Source of the DNA: an uncultured Acidobacteriia bacterium
Lineage (GTDB): Bacteria > Acidobacteriota > Terriglobia > Bryobacterales > Bryobacteraceae
Reading direction: 5' to 3'
Assembly (NCBI GenBank): GCA_903900705.1
Contig: CAIUOG010000098.1
Span: forward strand, 1-52,343
Length of the DNA: 52,343 bases
A model generated the notes under the pieces. That model made no database searches. It saw only the letters and a program-made list of their open reading frames with translations, and had not been told where the DNA came from. Below, in pieces: positions 24,543 to 34,586 of the stretch. The position numbers and the translations under genes were made by a program. Position 1 is the stretch's first letter. Each line of letters begins with the position of its first letter.

Positions 24543-25493
24543 CTACTTGTGGCGGACAGACTTCTTGAGCCGGTCCAGTTGTTTGCGCGCCGCGCTGGCC
24601 CAGGAACTGGTGCCGTCCAGTTTCAGGTAAGCCTGCCAGTAGCCAATGGCTCGCAGAATGTCGTTCGCCCGTTCGCTCAGCAGCGCGAGGTTAAAGTATG
24701 CGTCCGCATAGCGCGGGTTCAGCCGGATCGCGCTCAGGTAATACTTCCGCGCTTCACTGGGATTCCCCTGTTCGTCGTAAAGATTGCCAAGGTTGAAGTG
24801 CGCGAGGGGATATTCCGGGTCGGCCTCCATGGCGCGATGGTAGAACTCCTCGGCATCCGCCATCCGCCGCATGCGGAAGTGGATGGTCCCCAGGTTGACC
24901 AGCGCTCCCGCGGCCTGAGGGTTCAGTTCAATGGCTTTGCGATACGCGGCCACCGCATCACCCACCGGAGCACCCGTCTCTTCCAGCGTCAGTCCGCGCT
25001 GAAACCAGTCCTCTGATTCCTGTTCCCGCGTTGCGGAGACCGCGGGTTTGTCTTCAGCGGGTTCGGGGGCAACGGGGAATGAGCGGAGTTTCTCAATCTC
25101 TTTGGCATCGAAATCCAGCAGCAGTTGGCCGCTGATGGGTTCCATGCGGTTCCCGGAGACGTGCACCGTGATCCGCCTGCCTTCGGCGGTGATCCGCAAT
25201 TGCGCCAGCGGATGCTCCACGTCTTTGACGTGCCGCCGCAGTGAGGCAATGGCCAGTTGGATCTGCCGGGCGGAAATATCGAAGCCGCGTAGTTTCCGGA
25301 GTGTCTTCAGCGCCAGCAGATCAGAAAACCCAAAGATTTTCGACGGCTTGACGAACCCCTGTTTCTCCCAGGCGCGCAACTGCCGTTCGGAAACCTGGAG
25401 CATGCGTCGAACATCCTCGCGGGGATAGCCCCCCCCGGCGCTGGCCGCGCCTGCGTATCCGGCTGATTCCTTTACGTTAAGCCGTGTACTCAT
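24543..25493 (-). CDS. MerR-type DNA-binding protein fused to TPR repeats
   Basis: The product has 316 residues from ATG 25493 (AGGA about 9 bases upstream). Residues 23-95 are a MerR-like winged helix: 'YPREDVRRMLQVSERQLRAWE', 'FGFSDLLALKTLRKLRGFDIS' and 'RQIQLAIASLRRHV'. After a linker, a run of TPR motifs occupies about 180-300 ('AVAAYRKAIELNPQAAGALV', 'AEEFYHRAMEADPEYPLAHF', 'ARKYYLSAIRLNPRYADAYF'). There is no known ligand domain, so the TPRs probably provide the regulatory or partner interface. The gene faces away from the giant receptor at 25762, across a 268-base gap with palindromes, and might regulate it; this is position-based inference. Confidence 0.85.
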   Translation of the reverse strand: MSTRLNVKESAGYAGAASAGGGYPREDVRRMLQVSERQLRAWEKQGFVKPSKIFGFSDLLALKTLRKLRGFDISARQIQLAIASLRRHVKDVEHPLAQLRITAEGRRITVHVSGNRMEPISGQLLLDFDAKEIEKLRSFPVAPEPAEDKPAVSATREQESEDWFQRGLTLEETGAPVGDAVAAYRKAIELNPQAAGALVNLGTIHFRMRRMADAEEFYHRAMEADPEYPLAHFNLGNLYDEQGNPSEARKYYLSAIRLNPRYADAYFNLALLSERANDILRAIGYWQAYLKLDGTSSWASAARKQLDRLKKSVRHK

Positions 25494-25660
25494 TGCCGAT
25501 GTCCTGATTCTCCGCCACAGTGGACCCGGGAGTCCAATTACTTTCAGGTTAACAGGGCTGCGGTGTGGCAAACCGTTATGGCTGGCGTAACGCGAGCGCC
25601 GATCCGGGAATGGGACTTATTCCGGATATAGCAGGATCTTCGGCGAAACGGCGTCGGATC

Positions 25661-25679
25661 TGTTTCGCAAAGCGAAACA
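25661..25679. promoter_or_regulatory. Perfect palindrome, likely operator (TGTTTCGC/GCGAAACA)
   Basis: TGTTTCGCAAAGCGAAACA has 8-base perfect arms around AAA and lies 83-101 bases before the receptor ATG. Its form fits a dimeric helix-turn-helix regulator (LacI, GntR or IclR type). The regulator is not identified. Confidence 0.6.
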
Positions 25680-25681
25680 TA

Positions 25682-25702
25682 AGTTCATTTTCCATGAACT
25701 TG
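25682..25702. promoter_or_regulatory. Second perfect palindrome, likely operator (AAGTTCA/TGAACTT)
   Basis: Arms AAGTTCA (25682-25688) and TGAACTT (25696-25702) flank TTTTCCA. It starts two bases after the first palindrome, has a different sequence, and overlaps the most likely -35 area of the receptor promoter, so two different regulators could act here. Confidence 0.55.
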
Positions 25703-25761
25703 TTGTACACACCGTTGTTATATGCAATTATGCGGGACAGCCACGCTCAGGGAGGTTTTCC

Positions 25762-28700
25762 ATGTCGCATACCCGTTTCGCGCTGCTTTTTGCTGCTCTT
25801 GCCGCACTCAGCTCCAGCTCACTTTTTGCCCAGACTAACCGTGGAGGTATCACCGGAACGGTGTTCGACCCCACCGGCGCCGTCATTCCGGGCGCCAGCG
25901 TCACCATCACCAACCTGGGTACGAACCAGAAGTTCGTCGAGAAGACTTCAACCGCCGGTTCCTACAATCTGCAGTCGCTCGATCCGGTGAGTTACAGCAT
26001 CGAAGTGGATGCCGCCGGCTTTCGAAAGAAGCGGATCGACAACGTCAAAGTGGATACCGCCAGCATCTCGACCGTGGATATCCACGTGGAAACCGGCACA
26101 CTTGCCTCCGAGGTAACGGTGCAGGCCGAGGCGGTGACCGTCAATACCGAAAACGGCTCGCTGAGTTCCACCATCACGGCCCGTGAAATTCAGGATGCTC
26201 CGCTGGTGAATCGCAGTGTTCTCGATCTTGCGCTGACTCTGCCGAATGTGGGCGGCGATGCGGGCAGTGAAGACCCGGTGATTACGAGTGTCACGCCCTG
26301 CCCGGGCTGCAATCTGAGCGTGGGCGGCGGGCGTCCGCTCAGCACGTTGATGCTGGCGGATGGCGCGAACAACACAGGCGTGAGCCTGGGGCGCACCGTA
26401 GCGAGCTTTTCGCCGGAGACGGTGCAGGAATTCACAGTGCTGACGTCCGCGTTTTCGGCCGAATACGGACAGTCAGGCGGCGGCGTTATCAACGTCACCA
26501 CGAAATCCGGCAGCAACACCCTCAGCGGCACCGCCCTCTGGTACAACCGCAATCCCGATTTCGCGGCGGCGCCATTTACGCTGGCCAGCACCAATCGCCC
26601 GGTGCCGACTCTCAAGTACAACCAGTTCTCCGGTTCCGCCGGCGGCCCGGTCCGGATTCCGAAAATCTACAACGGCAAGGACAAGACGTTCTTCTTTGGC
26701 GCGATTGAACCGCAGTACCGCCGCGATCACCTGGACCAGTACGGTCTGCTGCCTACCGACGGCATGCGCAACGGCGACTTCAGCGGGCTGGTGAACACCA
26801 GCAGCGGCTGGCTGCCGCAAAGCGTGGTGGATCAGTTCAGGAGCATCGCGCCGATCGCCGTGGCTTCCACCGGCGACAGCACCATCTACAACAACTACAA
26901 CGTGGTGAATGGCAACCAGTTCACTCCGGCCACCTCCGCAACGCCGTTTCCCGGCAATGTGATTCCCAAGTCACTGCTCGACAGCACCGCGATTAAGACG
27001 CTGCCCTATATCGCTACGGCCGGGCCGTATTACCTGAACAGCAACGGGCTCATTTCGAACATCTTTGCGCCGCGGCAACTGAAGAGCAACGAGATTCGTT
27101 ACACCGGTCGCATCGACCATACGATCAGTGACAATAACCGCATCTATGGTCGCTACACCATCACCCCGGTGGTGAAGACGCAGGGTACCCCGGTCAGCCC
27201 GACCAACAACGCTGCCGTCTACAGCGCGGGTCAGCAGGCACTCATTGCGGACACGCATTCGTTCAATCCGACGCTGATCAACGACGTCCGCATCAACTAC
27301 ACGCGCGGCCGGTTCAGCAACACCGCCGCTCCGGAGTATGACGCCAAGACAGGCATCAATCTCAACACCATGCTGGGTCTGCCCAGCATCACCACCGGCG
27401 GTGTTCCGGCTTTCAGTTCCCTATTCCCCGGTTCCTCTCTGGGTGGCGGCGGCAGCACGGCGACGGGCTTCGGCCAGGGCGGTTCCACCAACGCGGAAGA
27501 TAAGGAAGAGCGCTATGGCATCACAGACATCGTCTACAAAACGTGGGGCAAGATGAGCCTCAAGTTCGGTGGCGATTTCAGCCGCTCCCTGCAGAATGTA
27601 ACGCCGCTCTATGCCGCGCTCGGCGGCCAGTATCCCTTCAGCAACATCCAGACCAATTCGACGAACACGTCGGCCGGTACAGGCGGTTCGCCCTGGGCCA
27701 GTTTCCTGTTGGGCGTGCCGAACGGCAACGTCACGCTGCGTCCGGTGGAGATTCCCTACTACTACCGCTACCTCACTGGCGATGCCTTCATCCAGAACGA
27801 CTGGAAATTGCGCCCCAATTTCACGCTGAACATCGGCCTGCGCTACAACCTCGAAATGCCGCGTACCGAAAAGTACGATCACCAGGGCGTGTTCCGTCCG
27901 GACCTGGCGCAGACCGTGAACCTGCCGGCTCCGCTCACCCTGTCCGATGGTTCCGTGGTGAAGACGACGCAGATTGTTCCGTTCGCGTTCAGTGGTCTGG
28001 GCGGGAATTCGCACTATCTGACGCCGCCGCAGTACCGCGATTTTGAGCCGCGCTTCGGCTTCGCCTGGAGCCCGCACTTCCTCGAATCGAAGCACCTCAC
28101 GCTGCGCGGTGGCTACGGTCTCTCCCATGCCCCCATCAGCGGCTTCACGCAGTTGCCCCAGCCGGATTTCAGCGCCACATCGGGCTATGCCAGCACCGCG
28201 CCTTCCGGCACCGCGAATCCGAGCTATGTGCTTCGCCTGGGTGAGAACCCGCCGGTGATCGCGCCGGTCTCCGCCAATCAGGTGATCTACGGCCCGGGCG
28301 GCGCGCCGTCCAATGGTCTTGTGACGACGAACAGTCTCTATTACCAGGCGGGCATCGGCGCTTATGCGGTGTCGCAGAACTATCACACACCCTATACGAA
28401 CAATTGGAATGCAACCATCTCCTGGCAGGCGAATCCCTCCACCACGGTGGAAGTTGCTTACAGCGGCAATATGGGGATCCACCTGTTCATGCCGCAGGAG
28501 AACATCAATCCGAAGAACTCCGGCGTGCTCAGTGCGCAGATTGCGGCGAACCTGAGCACCACGGCCACCATCAACGATCCTCTGGGTCGCATCAATCTGC
28601 AGACCGGCAAGATTCTGACCGTCCAGAATGGCACCCTCGGCAGCCCGTACCTCGGGTTCAGCAGTCTCTACCAGTGGTTTGATTCGTCCGGAAACAGTAT

Positions 28701-29760
28701 CCGCCACGCCGGTTATGTGAACGTAGTGCATCGCGCGGGCAAGGGTGTGACGTTCACGGCGAACTACACGCTGAGTAAATCCATCGACACCGGCTCCAGC
28801 GCGGGTGGAGACAAAGGCATTCTCACCACTTCGAACGGTCAGGTCGGCGGCCAGGTTGCCTTTGGCGGCACACGCGGCAATGACCGTTCCGTCTCCACTT
28901 ACGATCAGAAGCATGTGCTGCACGGCAATATCATCTACGACCTGCCGTTCGGTCGCGGCGCGCGTTTCCTGCATGATTCGAAGTTGCTCGACTATGCCGT
29001 GGGTGGCTGGACCGTCACGGGCATCGAACGCCTTTCGAGTGGCTTCCCCTACGTGGTCTACATCTCTGATACCAACCAGTTGGGTGACCTGACGCACTCG
29101 GTTCGCCCGAACATCGTGTCCGGCGTGCCGCTGGTGAATCCGCTGTATAACTCCAGCTGCCCCATCGGCGCCGGTTGCCAGCCGTACCTGAATCCGGCGG
29201 CCTTTGAGCGCCCGGCTCTGGGCGTGCTCGGCAACGCGCCGCGTACGCTCGACAACGCCCGCGGGCCGATGGTGGGCAATTTCGACCTGTCGTTCCAGAA
29301 GACCTTCCGGATCAGCGAGAGCGGCAAGCGCCGACTGCAGTTCCGCGTGGATCTGCTCAACGCGCTGAACCACCCGACCTTCGCCGTGGTTCCGAACAGC
29401 GGCGGCGGCGCGGACTTCATGGGGGCGCCCAGCACGGCAACCCTGGCGACCTCGGCCTACAACGCGTGGGCATCGGCGAATAGTCAGCCGGCTTATGGCA
29501 CCACCGCCGGTACGGCGCTTTACAACCAGATCATCAACAACGTGAATACCTACAAGGTCAACGGCGTGTTGCCCGCGAACTTCTTCACGGTGCCGCTGCC
29601 GGATAACTTCTACGGCAAACCGGCGACTTCTTATGATCTGACCACCACGCAGGGCTACAAGTATTACCAACTCCGCCAGGCGTACAGCACCACCTTCGGA
29701 ACGCTCTACAACAACAGCTCGCCGCGCTTCATCCAGTTCGGCGTGAAACTTTACTTTTAG
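25762..29760 (+). CDS. Giant Oar-like TonB-dependent receptor
   Basis: The 1332-residue product has a signal peptide (ending SLFAQ, about 24), a carboxypeptidase-regulatory-like beta-sandwich (about 27-115, '[23 protein letters not shown]'), a plug domain ('[20 protein letters not shown]', '[20 protein letters not shown]') and a beta-barrel to a terminal phenylalanine ('QFGVKLYF'), the usual outer-membrane assembly signal. These Oar-like receptors are a hallmark of Acidobacteria and are thought to import large oligosaccharides or other nutrients. GGAGG lies about 8 bases before the ATG. Two palindromes upstream suggest substrate control. A long antisense frame inside it is a shadow. A hairpin follows the stop. 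Confidence 0.95.
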   Translation: MSHTRFALLFAALAALSSSSLFAQTNRGGITGTVFDPTGAVIPGASVTITNLGTNQKFVEKTSTAGSYNLQSLDPVSYSIEVDAAGFRKKRIDNVKVDTASISTVDIHVETGTLASEVTVQAEAVTVNTENGSLSSTITAREIQDAPLVNRSVLDLALTLPNVGGDAGSEDPVITSVTPCPGCNLSVGGGRPLSTLMLADGANNTGVSLGRTVASFSPETVQEFTVLTSAFSAEYGQSGGGVINVTTKSGSNTLSGTALWYNRNPDFAAAPFTLASTNRPVPTLKYNQFSGSAGGPVRIPKIYNGKDKTFFFGAIEPQYRRDHLDQYGLLPTDGMRNGDFSGLVNTSSGWLPQSVVDQFRSIAPIAVASTGDSTIYNNYNVVNGNQFTPATSATPFPGNVIPKSLLDSTAIKTLPYIATAGPYYLNSNGLISNIFAPRQLKSNEIRYTGRIDHTISDNNRIYGRYTITPVVKTQGTPVSPTNNAAVYSAGQQALIADTHSFNPTLINDVRINYTRGRFSNTAAPEYDAKTGINLNTMLGLPSITTGGVPAFSSLFPGSSLGGGGSTATGFGQGGSTNAEDKEERYGITDIVYKTWGKMSLKFGGDFSRSLQNVTPLYAALGGQYPFSNIQTNSTNTSAGTGGSPWASFLLGVPNGNVTLRPVEIPYYYRYLTGDAFIQNDWKLRPNFTLNIGLRYNLEMPRTEKYDHQGVFRPDLAQTVNLPAPLTLSDGSVVKTTQIVPFAFSGLGGNSHYLTPPQYRDFEPRFGFAWSPHFLESKHLTLRGGYGLSHAPISGFTQLPQPDFSATSGYASTAPSGTANPSYVLRLGENPPVIAPVSANQVIYGPGGAPSNGLVTTNSLYYQAGIGAYAVSQNYHTPYTNNWNATISWQANPSTTVEVAYSGNMGIHLFMPQENINPKNSGVLSAQIAANLSTTATINDPLGRINLQTGKILTVQNGTLGSPYLGFSSLYQWFDSSGNSIRHAGYVNVVHRAGKGVTFTANYTLSKSIDTGSSAGGDKGILTTSNGQVGGQVAFGGTRGNDRSVSTYDQKHVLHGNIIYDLPFGRGARFLHDSKLLDYAVGGWTVTGIERLSSGFPYVVYISDTNQLGDLTHSVRPNIVSGVPLVNPLYNSSCPIGAGCQPYLNPAAFERPALGVLGNAPRTLDNARGPMVGNFDLSFQKTFRISESGKRRLQFRVDLLNALNHPTFAVVPNSGGGADFMGAPSTATLATSAYNAWASANSQPAYGTTAGTALYNQIINNVNTYKVNGVLPANFFTVPLPDNFYGKPATSYDLTTTQGYKYYQLRQAYSTTFGTLYNNSSPRFIQFGVKLYF

Positions 29761-29769
29761 TCCCCTCAG

Positions 29770-29801
29770 ACCGGTGGCCGCGCCAGTATGGGGCCACCGG
29801 T
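29770..29801 (+). terminator. Terminator-like hairpin after the receptor gene
   Basis: Perfect 10-base arms ACCGGTGGCC (29770-29779) and GGCCACCGGT (29792-29801) close a 12-base loop, starting 10 bases after the receptor stop. No T-run follows, so termination may need another factor. Confidence 0.5.
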
Positions 29802-29813
29802 CAAGCCCGCCCG

Positions 29814-29834
29814 CCCCGGCATCGAAAGCCGGGG
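29814..29834 (+). other. Second hairpin in the acnA leader
   Basis: Arms CCCCGGC (29814-29820) and GCCGGGG (29828-29834) flank ATCGAAA. It ends 20 bases before the acnA ATG, just ahead of an AT-rich GATATATTGAAAATAAT stretch that could contain the acnA -10 element. It may be a further terminator or a leader structure. Confidence 0.4.
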
Positions 29835-29854
29835 GATATATTGAAAATAATCCA

Positions 29855-32503
29855 ATGAGCCAGAACAGCTTCGGCACGCTCTCCACTCTGACGGTGGGTG
29901 GCCACAACTATCAATACTTTCGCCTCGCAGGCATCCCCGGCATTGAGAAGTTGCCGATCTCGCACCGCATCCTTCTTGAGAACCTTCTGCGCCAGGAAGA
30001 TGGGCGCAAGGTCAGGGCTGCCGACATTCAGGCCGTGATTGACGGCACCATCGGGAACGACGAAATCTCATTCATGCCGGCGCGCGTGCTGCTGCAGGAT
30101 TTCACCGGCGTCCCCTGCGTGGTCGACCTTGCCGCCATGCGTGACGCGCTCGCCGCGATGGGCGCGGACCCTTCGAAGGCAAATCCCCTGATGCCCGCCG
30201 ATCTGGTGATCGATCACTCCGTGCAGGTGGACGAATACGGGACGAAGAACGCTTTCGACATCAACGCCGCGCTGGAATTCACCCGCAACCGTGAGCGCTA
30301 CATGCTGCTCCGCTGGGCACAGACGGCCTTCTCGAACTTCCGCGCCGTGCCGCCGGATACCGGTATTGTCCATCAGGTGAACCTCGAATATCTTGCCAAC
30401 GTTGTCTTCCGCAATCAGAATGCCGATGGCTCGTGGACAGCTTATCCCGACACGCTGGTTGGCACGGACTCCCACACGACTATGATCAATGGTCTTGGTG
30501 TGGTGGGTTGGGGCGTAGGTGGCATTGAAGCCGAAGCCTGTATGCTCGGGCAGCCCTGTTCCATGCTGCTGCCTCCCGTGGTGGGCTTTAAGCTTTACGG
30601 CAAGCTGCCGGAAGGCTGCACCGCGACCGACCTCGTGCTCACCGTCACGCAGATGCTGCGGAAGAAGGGCGTCGTCGGCAAGTTTGTGGAATTCTACGGC
30701 GCCGGTCTGACGGCACTCAGCGTGGCGGATCGCGCCACCATCGCGAACATGGCGCCGGAATATGGCGCGACCATCGGCTTCTTCCCGGTGGATAACGGCA
30801 CGCTCGAATACCTGCGGACCTCGAATCGTGATCCGCATGTCGTCGAACTCGTGGAAGCCTATTCGAAGGAGCAGACCCTGTTCCGTACGGATGAGACGCC
30901 GGATCCGGTCTTCAGTGATTCGCTCGAACTCGACATGTCGACCGTAGTTCCGTCCATGGCGGGTCCGAAGCGTCCGCAGGATCGCCTTACGCTGGCGCAG
31001 GTGAAGTCCAACTTCACCGACGCGTTCAAGGACGCAACCGCGAAGACCGCCTCCCTGACGATTGCCGGGGAAGAGACACAGATGTCGGGTGGCGCGGTGG
31101 TGATCGCCGCCATCACGAGCTGCACGAATACCTCGAACCCCTCGGTGATGATCGGCGCGGGTTTGCTGGCGAAGAAGGCTGTGGAGAAGGGCCTGAAGTC
31201 GAAGCCCTGGGTGAAGACCAGTCTCGCGCCGGGTTCGAAGGTGGTGACGAACTACCTCGACAAGGCGGGGCTCTCGCCGTATCTGGACGCGCTGAATTTC
31301 AACCTTGTGGGTTACGGCTGCACCACCTGCATTGGCAACAGCGGCGCTCTGCCGGATGCGGTTTCGGCGGCGGTGAAGAACGAAGATCTGGTGGTGGCGG
31401 CCGTGCTGAGCGGCAACCGCAACTTTGAAGGCCGCGTGAATCCGCAGGTGAAGGCGAACTATCTGGCGTCGCCGCCGCTGGTGGTGGCTTACGCTCTGGC
31501 CGGCACGGTGGATTTCAATATCGCCACCGATTCACTGGGCAATGATCAGAATGGCGATCCGGTCTATCTGAAAGACATCTGGCCGACGCCCGAAGAGGTC
31601 GACGCCACGATTCGCGCCACCATCGATGCGGAAATGTTCCGCTCCGAATACGAAAAGGCGTTTGAGGGCGACAGCAACTGGCGCAATCTGCCGGTGCCGA
31701 CGGGCAGCATTTATGCGTGGGACGATTCATCCACGTACATCAAGAAGCCGCCCTATTTCGACAACATGGTGGATCCCTCCGCGCCGATTGCGGACATCAC
31801 CGGTGCGCGCGCTCTGGCGCTGTTGGGCGATTCCATCACGACGGATCACATCTCCCCGGCGGGTTCGATTGCGGTGAACAGCCCGGCCGGCAAATACCTG
31901 ATCGGGCTCGGCGTGAAGCCGACTGATTTCAACTCATACGGCGCGCGCCGCGGCAACCACGAAGTGATGGTGCGCGGGACGCTGGCGAATGTTCGCCTTC
32001 GTAACCAGCTTGCGCCGGGCACCGAAGGCACCTGGACTGTTCATCTGCCGGATGGCGAGCAGATGTTTATCTATGATGCCGCGATGCGGTATCAGGCGGA
32101 AGGCACGCCGCTGATCATTCTGGCGGGCAAGGAATACGGCTCGGGTTCGTCGCGCGACTGGGCGGCAAAGGGCGTGGCGCTGCTGGGCGTGAAGGCCGTG
32201 ATTGCGGAGAGCTTTGAGCGCATCCACCGGACGAACCTGGTGGGCATGGGCGTGCTGCCGCTGCAGTTCGCGCCGGGTGAAAACGCAGCGTCGCTGGGCC
32301 TGACCGGACGGGAAACATTCAGCTTCGTCGGTATGGCGGCAGGTGTGGAGAAGGGTGTCCGCGTCACGGTGACCGCTCTGGCGGATGACGGCAAGACCAC
32401 GACCTTCGAAGCCGTGCCGCGCGTCGACACGCCGCAGGAAGCCGAGTACTTCCGCAACGGTGGCATTCTGCCGTTCGTGCTGCGCCAGCTGGCCGCGAGC
32501 TAG
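29855..32503 (+). CDS. acnA: Aconitate hydratase A
   Basis: The 882-residue product spans all four aconitase domains and is normal for AcnA. The [4Fe-4S] cysteines are C423 ('[15 protein letters not shown]'), C489 and C492 ('[10 protein letters not shown]'). Other signatures are '[21 protein letters not shown]', the swivel-domain '[17 protein letters not shown]' and '[16 protein letters not shown]' with active-site arginine and serine. It interconverts citrate and isocitrate in the TCA cycle and can act as an iron-responsive RNA-binding protein when the cluster is lost. ATG 29855 is chosen over the upstream open frame, which crosses two hairpins and is not conserved-looking. The next gene starts 22 bases later. 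Confidence 0.96.
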   Translation: MSQNSFGTLSTLTVGGHNYQYFRLAGIPGIEKLPISHRILLENLLRQEDGRKVRAADIQAVIDGTIGNDEISFMPARVLLQDFTGVPCVVDLAAMRDALAAMGADPSKANPLMPADLVIDHSVQVDEYGTKNAFDINAALEFTRNRERYMLLRWAQTAFSNFRAVPPDTGIVHQVNLEYLANVVFRNQNADGSWTAYPDTLVGTDSHTTMINGLGVVGWGVGGIEAEACMLGQPCSMLLPPVVGFKLYGKLPEGCTATDLVLTVTQMLRKKGVVGKFVEFYGAGLTALSVADRATIANMAPEYGATIGFFPVDNGTLEYLRTSNRDPHVVELVEAYSKEQTLFRTDETPDPVFSDSLELDMSTVVPSMAGPKRPQDRLTLAQVKSNFTDAFKDATAKTASLTIAGEETQMSGGAVVIAAITSCTNTSNPSVMIGAGLLAKKAVEKGLKSKPWVKTSLAPGSKVVTNYLDKAGLSPYLDALNFNLVGYGCTTCIGNSGALPDAVSAAVKNEDLVVAAVLSGNRNFEGRVNPQVKANYLASPPLVVAYALAGTVDFNIATDSLGNDQNGDPVYLKDIWPTPEEVDATIRATIDAEMFRSEYEKAFEGDSNWRNLPVPTGSIYAWDDSSTYIKKPPYFDNMVDPSAPIADITGARALALLGDSITTDHISPAGSIAVNSPAGKYLIGLGVKPTDFNSYGARRGNHEVMVRGTLANVRLRNQLAPGTEGTWTVHLPDGEQMFIYDAAMRYQAEGTPLIILAGKEYGSGSSRDWAAKGVALLGVKAVIAESFERIHRTNLVGMGVLPLQFAPGENAASLGLTGRETFSFVGMAAGVEKGVRVTVTALADDGKTTTFEAVPRVDTPQEAEYFRNGGILPFVLRQLAAS

Positions 32504-32525
32504 GCGGCTGGGGGGAATTGCCGGT

Positions 32526-33755
32526 ATGGCGGCGCCTTTCCTGGTGATCGGGGCCGGTGTCGCCGGTCTGGCGGCGGCCCGTGAACTTTCTCTCGCGGGG
32601 CATGCGGTTGTCGTGCTCGAAGCGCGCGACCGCATTGGCGGTCGCATTTTCACTCTTCATGATCCACAAACTCCGCTCCCGGTCGAACTGGGCGCGGAGT
32701 TTGTGCATGGCCTCCACCCCGCGCTCCGGGGCCTGATTCACGAGGCCGGACTGACGACCACCGAGTTGGACGGCGCGCATCTCAGCCAAAGCGAAGCCGG
32801 TCCGGCGCCGATGGATAGCTGGGAAGCGATGGGTGCGGTCTTCGGCGCAATGGCCAATGCGCCGGACCAGACGTTCGCTTCATTCATCGATTCGCTCGAC
32901 GCCCCGGACCCCGCCAAACGGTCCGCCACCGGGTATGTGGAAGGCTTCAACGCGGCGCGGAAGGAAACGGTCAGCGTAGCTTGGCTGCAGGAGGATGGCG
33001 CGGCGGCGGAGGCGATTGAGGGCGATCGGAGCTTTCATGTGGACGCGGGTTACGGCGCGATACCCCACTTTCTTGCCCGGGGTCTGGATATTCGGCTCTC
33101 CACGCCGGTCCGCCGCATCCGATGGCAGCCGGGCGCGGTGCGGATGGAAACTGACACCGAGGTTTTCGATGCTTCCCGGGCTATCATTACGGCGCCTTTT
33201 GCCCTGCTCGAATCGGGCGCGTTGCCGATTGACCCGGAACCGGAATGCCTGACGACCGCGCGGTCCGCCCTGGCGACGGGCCATGCGGTGCGGGTGATAT
33301 TCCGCTTCCGCCGGGCCGTCTGGCAGCGCCATCCCGAACTCAGCTTTCTGCACGGCGAAGGGGCCTTTCCGGTTTTCTGGACCCCGCACCCCCACCCCGC
33401 GCCAATCATCACGGGCTGGGCCGCCGGCCCCAAAGCCGATGCACTCGCGGGAAAGGGCGAAGCCGAAGTCATTCGCGCCGCTCTCGATTCCCTGCGGGGG
33501 TTGCTGGGCGAAGACCCCGGCGAACCGGAGGCCACGTTCCTTCATGACTGGCGAACGGATCCGTGGTCAGCCGGCGCATATACGTATGGCCGCGTGCATG
33601 GCGCGGCGGCCCGGTATGCTTTCGCGGAGCCGGTGGACGGCACGTTGTGTTTCGCGGGGGAAGCGGTCTGTCCCGCGGGCCATATGGGGACGGTGCATGG
33701 CGCGATGCGGAGCGGCATCGACGCCGCGCGCAAACTCATAGCGTATAAAGGCTGA
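32526..33755 (+). CDS. Flavin amine oxidase-like protein
   Basis: The 409-residue product starts with the FAD motif 'FLVIGAGVAGLAAAREL' and 'VVVLEARDRIGGRIFT' and ends with 'LCFAGEAVCPAGHMGTVHGAMRSG', the ends of the monoamine oxidase/polyamine oxidase fold. The intermediate part carries 'VELGAEFVHG' (FAD-binding) and 'GYGAIPHFLARGLD'. It is a likely FAD-dependent amine or protoporphyrinogen-type oxidase, cytosolic as no signal is seen. It follows acnA by 22 bases with GGGGGAA before its ATG and is 2 bases from the YbaK-type gene, so all three may form one transcript. The substrate is not known. Confidence 0.88.
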   Translation: MAAPFLVIGAGVAGLAAARELSLAGHAVVVLEARDRIGGRIFTLHDPQTPLPVELGAEFVHGLHPALRGLIHEAGLTTTELDGAHLSQSEAGPAPMDSWEAMGAVFGAMANAPDQTFASFIDSLDAPDPAKRSATGYVEGFNAARKETVSVAWLQEDGAAAEAIEGDRSFHVDAGYGAIPHFLARGLDIRLSTPVRRIRWQPGAVRMETDTEVFDASRAIITAPFALLESGALPIDPEPECLTTARSALATGHAVRVIFRFRRAVWQRHPELSFLHGEGAFPVFWTPHPHPAPIITGWAAGPKADALAGKGEAEVIRAALDSLRGLLGEDPGEPEATFLHDWRTDPWSAGAYTYGRVHGAAARYAFAEPVDGTLCFAGEAVCPAGHMGTVHGAMRSGIDAARKLIAYKG

Positions 33756-33757
33756 AT

Positions 33758-34231
33758 ATGCTCTTACAGCGGATCCGGGAATGGCTGACGGCGGAAGGCG
33801 TGGCATTCCGCGAAGTCCATCACGAACCGACCCGTACTTCAGAGGACTCCGCCCGCGCACGCGGCGAGGAACTGCGCGTGGGCGGCAAGGCGCTGCTGAT
33901 CAAAGTCGACGAGACCTTCCGCCTCTTCATTCTGAGTGCCGACCGCAAACTCGATAACGCCGCCATCAAGCAGCATTTCGGAGCGAAGAAGACGCGGTTC
34001 GCCACGCCCGAAGAGTTGCTGCAACTGACCGGCCTGGTGCCTGGCTCGGTGCCGCCGTTCGGGGCGCCCATTCTGCCGTTCCCGCTCTACACAGATCCGT
34101 CGGTTTTTGAAAACGAGCGGGTCGCCTTCAATGCGGCATCGCTCACGGATTCGATCATCATGCCGATTGCCGATTATCGGCGGCTGGCCAAACCGGAAAT
34201 CTTCCGCTTCAGCGCTTGGTCAGCCGGCTGA
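33758..34231 (+). CDS. YbaK/ProX-type aminoacyl-tRNA deacylase
   Basis: The 157-residue product matches the YbaK/ProX editing domain: 'GVAFREVHHEPTRTSEDSARARG', 'GGKALLIKVDETFRLFILSADRKLD' when read in two halves, 'FATPEELLQLTGLVPGSVPPFG' and 'FNAASLTDSIIM'. The lysine in 'KALLIK' is the key residue for deacylating misacylated tRNAs (for example Cys-tRNA-Pro or Ala-tRNA-Pro). It is free-standing, as in YbaK, and is 2 bases from the amine oxidase gene. Its stop region overlaps the convergent membrane-protein gene by 23 bases. Confidence 0.85.
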   Translation: MLLQRIREWLTAEGVAFREVHHEPTRTSEDSARARGEELRVGGKALLIKVDETFRLFILSADRKLDNAAIKQHFGAKKTRFATPEELLQLTGLVPGSVPPFGAPILPFPLYTDPSVFENERVAFNAASLTDSIIMPIADYRRLAKPEIFRFSAWSAG

Positions 34232-34586
34232 TTCCCGCGCCGAACAGAGCCGAGACCGGGCCGCAGCCCGCGATGGTCATCTCATACCAGCCGGGTCGCG
34301 CCAGCCCATGTTGCTGCATGGAAATGAAGCCCATGCCGACCATCAGCAGCCCCACCGTACCCGCCAGCGGCAGTTCCCGCTGTCGGGCAATCACGCCCGT
34401 CACAAATCCGCCCAGCGTCGCCGCCACGATGGTGTAACCCAGTGCCGCGAAAAGCAGGCTCATGCTGAAGGACTCGAAGTTCTCCACGCCGAAGGTACGC
34501 GTCGCGATGGGCGTGATGAAACCGACGATCACGGCGAACACCGCAAACCCCGCGATGACTCCCAGCAAGCTCCTCACTACTGTCAT
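34209..34586 (-). CDS. Small membrane protein with four spans
   Basis: The 125-residue product has hydrophobic helices near 5-26, 43-66, 75-92 and 103-120. No family is recognised. The ATG at 34586 overlaps the stop of the UPF0182 gene by 4 bases (ATGA), so it is translationally coupled to it and is the last gene of the pyrimidine-UPF0182 run. It may be an accessory of UPF0182. Its 3' end overlaps the convergent YbaK-type gene by 23 bases. Confidence 0.75.
   Translation of the reverse strand: MTVVRSLLGVIAGFAVFAVIVGFITPIATRTFGVENFESFSMSLLFAALGYTIVAATLGGFVTGVIARQRELPLAGTVGLLMVGMGFISMQQHGLARPGWYEMTIAGCGPVSALFGAGISRLTKR

Noticed and set aside
24538-24557. GTCCGC/GCGGAC inverted repeat between the DsbA-like and MerR-TPR genes as a terminator
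   Set aside because: Arms are only six bases, it extends into the MerR-TPR coding end and no T-run follows.
27421-29907. An 828-codon minus-strand frame inside the first receptor gene
   Set aside because: It has the same low-information Arg/His/Val composition as other shadows and no domain, while the plus strand encodes a complete receptor.
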